Shown piece after piece: positions 58,415 to 64,000 of a stretch of DNA of 64,000 nucleotides. A program made the position numbers and the translations under genes. Position 1 is the stretch's first letter. The number at the start of each line of letters is the position of its first letter. The notes beneath the pieces were generated by a model that was given only the letters and a program-made list of their open reading frames with translations, was not told the DNA's origin and made no database searches. This stretch comes from Arachis hypogaea. Its lineage: Eukaryota > Streptophyta > Magnoliopsida > Fabales > Fabaceae. Where the stretch lies: positions 106,495,363 to 106,559,362 of the forward strand of contig NC_092046.1 in the NCBI RefSeq assembly GCF_003086295.3. The letters run 5' to 3'.

Positions 58415-58529
58415 ACTAAGCAGCTGCTCTTCTGATGATCCTCAAGGTAAGCATACTTGAGGTGGGGTGGAAGGGGCTTTAACTCCATTTTCTATTCATG
58501 GTTAGGTACTTGATCATCTGGAGCTAGTG

Positions 58530-58751
58530 ATGATGGCAATGTGTGTTCATCTTGTTCAGGGGGCTTCCCCACACTTGCACCTTGCCCCCATGTGCCTCTC
58601 TTCTACTTCTTCTTGGTGAACTGCAGCTACAGTTTCATCAATGATGGCAATGTGTGTTCATCTTGTTCAGGGGGCTTCCCCACACTTGCACCTTGCCCCC
58701 ATGTGCCTCTCTTCTACTTCTTCTTGGTGAACTGCAGCTACAGTTTCATCA
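58530..58751 (-). repeat. 111-bp perfect tandem duplication
   Basis: Two identical 111-bp units (58530-58640 and 58641-58751) starting ATGATGGCAATGTGTGTTCA. The length is a multiple of three. Absent from copy 2, so it arose after the block was duplicated or was never shared. Confidence 0.92.
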
Positions 58752-58900
58752 ATGATGTCGCACTGGAAGATGGAATGATCTTCCAGAGGATGCTTCATAG
58801 CTTCATCCAAGTTGAAGCTCACTGCTCTGCCATCTATCTCAAAGGAATAAGTTCCTGAGAATGCATCCAACTTGAACTTTGAAGTTTTCAGAAATGGTCT

Positions 58901-59224
58901 TCAAAGTAGGATGGATGATGGTCTTCCTGAGTTATTAGGGGGAATTTCCAAAATATAGAAGTCAATAGGAAATGTGAGCCCCTTAATGCTCACGAGCACG
59001 TCCTCAGCAATTCCAACCACAGAGATAATGCTTTTATCTGCCAAAACAAAATGTGCTGCTGACCTTTTTAAGGGATAGAGCCTCAAAGCATCATATAAAG
59101 ACCATGGCATTATGCTAACACACGCGCCTAAATCATGCATGCAGTCAGAAAATTTTACACCTTCTATAGTAATAGTAACCATGCATGGACTTGGATCACT
59201 ATATTTTTCTGGTATATCACCCAT
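58901..59224 (-). pseudogene. Element J protease, copy 1
   Basis: Aspartic protease domain: CMHDLGACVSIMPWSLYD, then FPIDFYILEIP. Open for 107 codons. It should continue to a GRPFL motif, which is degenerate here (GRPSSILL). It is separated from gag by the inserted 59326-61047 block. Confidence 0.83.
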
Positions 59225-59325
59225 TAAAGCAGATATGGAGCTACTAGAGGAATAGTTTCTAAATCCTATAATTTATCTTTATTCATGCATAAATCTTTTA
59301 GAAACTTCGCATATTTAGGTACCTA

Positions 59326-61047
59326 GCGAATGAGAATGTGTGTTGAGTCTCTGCTTGTCCCCTGGCTCTAGTCTGTGTTTCTGGGCCGAAAACTGGGTCA
59401 AAACTCAGCCCAAAATCACCCCCAGCATTTTCTGCTATTTCTGTAGGTAGCGCATGTCACGCGTACGCGTCAGTCACGCATACGCGTCAGGCACGCGCAC
59501 GCGTCGCCGTGCAAAACTCCAATTCACGCGCACGCGTGAGCCATGCGTGCAAGTCGCTTCTCGCTGGTTATCTCCTTTATTTCTTGTGCTCCTTCCATTT
59601 TTGCAAGCTTCCTTTCCATCCTCTAGGCCATTGCTACCCTATAAAGCCTGAAAACACTTAACGCACAGATCACGGCATCGAATGGTATAAAGGGGATTAA
59701 AATATACAATTTAAAGGCTTAGGAAGCAAGTTTTCAATCATATAATAAAATTGGAAAGGAATTGTAAAATCATGCAAAATGTATGAATAAGTGTGCAAAG
59801 ACTTGATAAAACCACTCAATTGAGCTAAAGATAAACCATAAAATAGTGGTTTATCAATCACCCCACACTTAACCATTAGCATGTCCTCATGCTAAGTTCA
59901 AGTAGATATAAAGAATGAATAGGGGAAAGTAAGACTCATGAGATGCAACCTATGAATGCAACGATATGCTAAGATGTTTTCGTCTACTTGGTTAAAAGTA
60001 AATAAGCTATTCAATACAAAAATAAATCAAATTCCACGAATTCGAACCAAACAATAAAATACAAGTAAACTTGTAAGAAGATAGCTCATGAAAGTAGGGA
60101 ACATAAAGCATTGAACCCTCACTGGTAGTGTATATGTACTCTAATCTCTCAAGTGTCTAGAGTTAATTACTCTACTCTTCTCTAGTCATGCTTTCTAGAC
60201 TTTGTTCTTCATCTAACCAATCAACAAAAATTTAGTATACCAATGCAAACATCATGAGGTCTTTTCAAGGTTGTGATGGGGCTAAGGTAAGGTGAGGATA
60301 TATGTATAGCTAAGTGAGCTATAATATGAATCTTTGACTAACCTAAGTTCTCACCTAAACACACACACACTCTATATAACTCTAAATTCATGCCTAGCTA
60401 CCCATAATTCCCACTTTTGTATCACATACTCATGCATCAACTTTTCTTTAGTTTCACCCCATATGCATTGATCTTTTATTAAACTTAACATTGGGGTAAT
60501 TTTGTCCCTTATTTATCTATTTACTTAATTATTTGAATATTTTTGGTTTGGGGTTTTTTTAAGGTAAAAGTAACATAATATATCGATGCACATGGTATTT
60601 TTAATTTTTCTGGTCTCACATGAGTAGGCACCCAAATTCCCAATATTTTGTCAATAGAACCTTGTACACTTTCATCAACCCAAGTTCCCACAATTCCCCA
60701 CACTTAATTGATACACAATCTCTAACTTAAGCTAACCAAAGATTCAGTTGAGGTAATTAATTATTTTTCTGCTTAAGGCTAGTGATGTGGTAAAATATAG
60801 AACAAATGGGATTAAAAGGCTCAAGGTAGCTAACAAAGGTGATTGAAAGGGTAGTCTATTTGAGATAAGAGAGCTAATAACAAATGATGGCATCAATCAT
60901 ATGTATGCATGCAAATACACTAAACAATTGACATATAGAATGGAACAAAATATAGATTGCAGTCATAGAGAAGAAAACACACAAGAATAAAATATTATGG
61001 TTAAATAATGTAACCATGTAATTAAGCTCAAATCTCACGGATTGTGT
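59326..61047 (-). repeat. Inserted copy of J 3' end and LTR start
   Basis: Aligned to 50803-52546 with few changes: LTR start (59856 to 59326), the same hairpin (59876-59895), purine tract and 3' region. The left junction uses 7-bp homology GCGAATG. The right junction carries the extra GTAACCATG (61046-61054), a copy of 61010-61018. Confidence 0.88.
59455..59545 (-). repeat. ACGCGT array in copied LTR piece
   Basis: One unit shorter than 50933-51050. Confidence 0.82.
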
Positions 61048-61054
61048 AACCATG

Positions 61055-61983
61055 GCCTTTGAGGTTGACGAACAGGCCTTGCTCCCTCTTCTAAAAATAT
61101 TTTATGCTTACAAACTTAGGGGCTGATGCCTAGTATGTCCCCCAAACTCCACCCAATTGCCTTCTTGTGTCTTCTCAGCACACTAAGCAGCTGCTCTTCT
61201 GATGATCCTCAAGGTAAGCATACTTGAGGTGGGGTGGAAGGGGCTTTAACTCTATTTTCTATTCATGGTTAGGTACTTGATCATCTGGAGCTAGTGATGA
61301 TGGCAATGTGTCTTCATCTTGTTCAGGGGGCTTCCCCACACTTGCACTTTGCCCTCATGTGCCTCTCTTCTACTTCTTCTTGGTGAACTGCAGCTACAGT
61401 TTCATTAATGATGTCGTACTGGAAGATGGAATGATCTTCCAGAGGATGCTTCATAGCTTCATCCAAGTTGAAGCTCACTGCTCTGCCATCTATCTCAAAG
61501 GAATAAGTTCCTGAGAATGCATCCAACTTGAACTTTGAAGTTTTCAGAAATGGTCTTCAAAGCAGGATGGATGATGGTCTTCCTGAGTTATTAGGGGGAA
61601 TTTCCAAAATATAGAAGTCAATAGGAAATGTGAGCCCCTTAATGCTCACTAGCACGTTCTCAGCAATTCCAACCACAGATGCTTTTATCTGCCAAAACAA
61701 AACGTACTGCTGACCTTTTTAAGGGATGGAGCCTCAAAGCATCATATAAAGACCATGGCATTATGCTAACACACGCGCCTAAATCATGCATGCAGTCAGA
61801 AAATTTTACACCTTCTATAGTAATAGTAACCATGCATGGACCTGGATCACTATATTTTTCTGGTATATCACCCATTAAAGCATATATGGAGCTACTAGAG
61901 GAATAGTTTCTAAATCCTATAATTTATCTTTATTCATGCATAAATCTTTTAGAAACTTTGCATATTTAGGTACCTAGCGAATG
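61055..61983 (-). repeat. Duplicated PR-RT block, copy 2
   Basis: Continuous with gag on its right. Lacks the 111-bp duplication. Confidence 0.87.
61660..61875 (-). pseudogene. Element J protease, copy 2
   Basis: Same CMHDLGACVSIMP active site, but a 5-bp deletion near 61679 (relative to copy 1 near 59024) shifts the frame, so the frame runs out after LADKSI. This is the copy continuous with gag. Confidence 0.82.
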
Positions 61984-63932
61984 GCATCAAAAAGAGGAAT
62001 GGTTACCTCAACCTTTTTGAAAATCTCCACCATCTTTGGATCGAGCTCCATCTCCTTTCTAGATTTCCTAGCAGGGTGTGAAAAGGGGATAGGGATGGCA
62101 TCCCTTGTAGCTTCAGCCTCTATTGGTGCGCTATTATCTGGTTGAGCTGCTTCTGTTTCAACCCTGTCATGTACTTCATCCTCCTCTTCAGTATCCTCCG
62201 CCTCAACAATGTCTTCAACTGGGGTGTTGTCCTTTGAGCTTGGCTCCTCATGACTCCACTCTGGTAGTGTGGTACCGGAGCTCAAAGTGATGGCATTGAT
62301 TCCACCTTTAGGGTTGGGCAGAGGTTGAAAAGGTAGCGCACTGGAGCTTGAAGGTTGATTGTTGGGGGTAGAAGGTGGTTCCAGCCGAGAGATGAGAGCT
62401 TGTAAAGTGGAGGTAAGACCATTGATGCTAGAGGTAAGTGTATTCTAAAGGTCTTTCTGTCCTTGTGCAATAGAGTGAAGCGTCTCATCATTGGTAGAAG
62501 AAGGGAAATAAGTAATTTAAGGGGCCTGCTGTTAGTTGTTCTGAGGTGCTTGGGACTGCCTTTGGTGAGGTGCTCTGTAAGGCTGGTTTTGGTTTTGCTG
62601 TTGGTAAGGAGGGTTCTGCTGTCTGTTGTTATTGTTGTTCCACCTCTGATTCCCACTGTTGTCTCTGCCTCCTCAGTTGTAGTTGTCCCTCCATCCTTGG
62701 TTGGAATTATCTCTCCAGCCTTGGTTGGAGTTATCTTGCCAAGCTTGATTGTAGCTTCCACCTTGGTTATATTTGCCGCCTTGTTGATAGTATCCTTGAT
62801 TTGGACGATCATAGAAACTGTGAGTAGTTGCCAAGGTGTTGTCTTCTTATTGGAGCTGCGGGCACTCATCATAATGAGTATAATAGGCACATATTCCGCA
62901 CACTCTCTAAGGAACCAACTGTTGACACTGTTGTTGTGGGGGAGACTGAGGTTGTTGTGGATTCAGCTGTAGCTGCTTCAGTATGTTGGTCATCTCTCCC
63001 AGAGTTTGTGTGAGAGCAGCAGTCTCACTACTAGAGGAAACCTCCACAATAGCCTTGGGATGGTTGTTCCTGTGCCTGACATTCCGAGTAGATTCAGCTA
63101 GATCGGTGATCAGTTACCACATTTCTGTCGCCGTCTTGTACTTCTTCAGAGAACCATTACTTGCAGCATCTAGGGTAGTCTTGTCCTGAGGCTTCATGCC
63201 TTGTGTCAAGTAGCTGATCAATACCAACTGGTCAATCTTGTGGTGGGGACATAAGTCTAGGAGATTCCTAAAGCGTTCCCAATACTCATAAAGAGTCTCT
63301 AATTCACCTTGGATAATATGGGAAATCTCCTTCCTCAGTCTATCTGTAACTTCACCTAGAAAGTATTTTTCCAGGAACTCCCTCCTGAGCAGATCCCAGT
63401 TGGTGACGACTGCTTCAAGTTGGGCGTAGAACCACTCCCTTGCCTTTCCCTCAAGAGAAAACGGGAAGGCATATAGCCAAATAGTGGTTTCATCTGCACC
63501 ATGATGCCTAGTAGTTGAGCAAGCTGTCTGAAAATCCCTGAGCCGCTTTATAAGCTCTTGAGCAGGTAAGCCATGAAACTTGGGTAGTAAGTTGATTAGG
63601 GCAGTCTTCAGTTCAAAATCAGCAGCCAGATTTGGGTGACGCACTTGATACGGATGCAGGGTAAAGTCCGGAGCTTCTGCTTCCTAGAGAGTAATTCTTC
63701 TAGGCTCCGCCATATTACCTGCACGTAAATCCACAGTATCAGTATAAAAGGAGCTTGTTTCTTCCTCAGATGGCGCTTCAGATTCGCCCTCAGATGAGAT
63801 TGGTGAATTGGTAAGAACCACTTCACTACCCTTAGAGGCTAACCGATGCCGAGATTGCCTAATTCGTGAAATAGTTCTTTCAAATTCAGAATCAAACGCG
63901 GCTAAGCTCGAGTCAGGTATTGAACGCGTCAT
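61984..63932 (-). pseudogene. Element J gag
   Basis: Starts at ATG 63932 (MTRSIPDSSLAAFDSEFE). TAG at 63686-63684 and TAA at 63116-63114 are in frame; shifts follow downstream. Capsid domain: YAFPFSLEGKAREWFYAQL, then LETLYEYWERFRNLLDLCP. Past 63110 comes a possible zinc-knuckle-like CGICAYYTHYDECPQL and an Asn/Gln/Gly-rich stretch (QGWRDN repeats, 62640-62760), then an acidic linker to the protease. It differs from the A/D/E gag and belongs with the F/J LTR type. Confidence 0.83.
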
Positions 63933-64000
63933 TCAATGAAAGAAACATACAGCTCATGGTAATAAAATAAAATAAAAATATGCGAATATGTAAAATTAAA
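63933..64000 (-). other. Element J leader, window edge
   Basis: 68 bp upstream of gag, AT-rich. Primer site and 5' LTR are beyond the window. Confidence 0.6.

Larger units (their letters stand above)
58298..59328 (-). repeat. Duplicated PR-RT block, copy 1
   Basis: Homologous to 61055-61983 but with an extra 111-bp tandem unit (58530-58640, 58641-58751). It adjoins RT and ends at 59326-59332 in GCGAATG. Confidence 0.88.
51352..64000 (-). mobile_element. Element J: interior of a Ty3-gypsy element, rearranged
   Basis: Minus strand, from gag at the right edge to the LTR at 51351. Order in transcript sense: gag, protease copy 2, RT start, [3' end and LTR start], protease copy 1, RT, RNase H, integrase, hairpin, CpG array, ORF2, 3' region, hairpin, LTR. 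The 5' LTR is outside the window. Same family type as F by LTR. All ORFs are broken. Confidence 0.87.

Noticed and set aside
62463..62972. 169-codon plus-strand frame rich in Val, Leu and Ser
   Set aside because: It is antisense to the Asn/Gln/Gly-rich part of the J gag, where the reverse complement is naturally free of stops.

Overview
Plant nuclear DNA, almost certainly from a legume and most likely peanut (Arachis). This rests on recognising the LTR start TGATGAGCGGATAATTTATA and the GGCGTTCAACGCC palindromes, which I associate with the peanut FIDEL/Feral-type Ty3-gypsy repeats. The family name is from memory; the structure below is read from the sequence. I find no host gene. Nearly all 64 kb is nested LTR retrotransposons, as in pericentromeric heterochromatin.

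Left stack (1-36206). Element A (319-11084, +, TSD GTAAC) sits in an LTR of element B (minus, LTRs about 3.8 kb, only 451 bp internal). B sits in the gag of F (minus). F sits in an LTR of G, G in the gag of H, and H borders an LTR-like piece I. I abuts the integrase/chromodomain tail of a chromovirus, C (+). C's 3' LTR (22430-22517 plus 32491-36206) is split by element D (22518-32485, minus, TSD CTGTA). The missing left halves of B, F, G, H, I and C should lie upstream of base 1.

Middle (36207-37271): about 1.1 kb not assigned, possibly an old LTR fragment.

Right stack (37272-64000). Element J (minus) has its 3' LTR split by element E (38083-50700, +, TSD AAAAG). E has gag, protease, RT, RNase H, integrase and a second ORF, all decayed. 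J carries ORF2, integrase, RNase H, RT and protease. It then has a rearranged block in which a copy of its own 3' end (59326-61047) lies between two copies of the protease/RT junction, followed by gag running to the window edge.

A, D and E share LTR type, gag type, ORF2 type and a tRNA-Asp primer site, but A and D have lost RT, RNase H and integrase at the same junction. They look like a replicating non-autonomous family that keeps Gag-protease and ORF2 and would borrow polymerase and integrase from E-like elements. ORF2 (about 380-430 aa, unknown role) lies after integrase in A, E and J. In D a piece of tRNA-Cys replaces most of it.

The most interesting signals are non-coding. (1) A perfect stem-loop with a purine tetraloop (GGGA, AGGA, or AGGG in one copy) lies just before the 3' LTR in A, D, E and J and again before ORF2 in A, D and E, with stems that differ but still pair. 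(2) A second covarying hairpin lies between pol and ORF2. (3) CpG-rich palindrome arrays specific to each family occupy the LTR and the pol-ORF2 spacer. (4) A nine-unit hairpin array in the B LTR shows compensatory stem changes.
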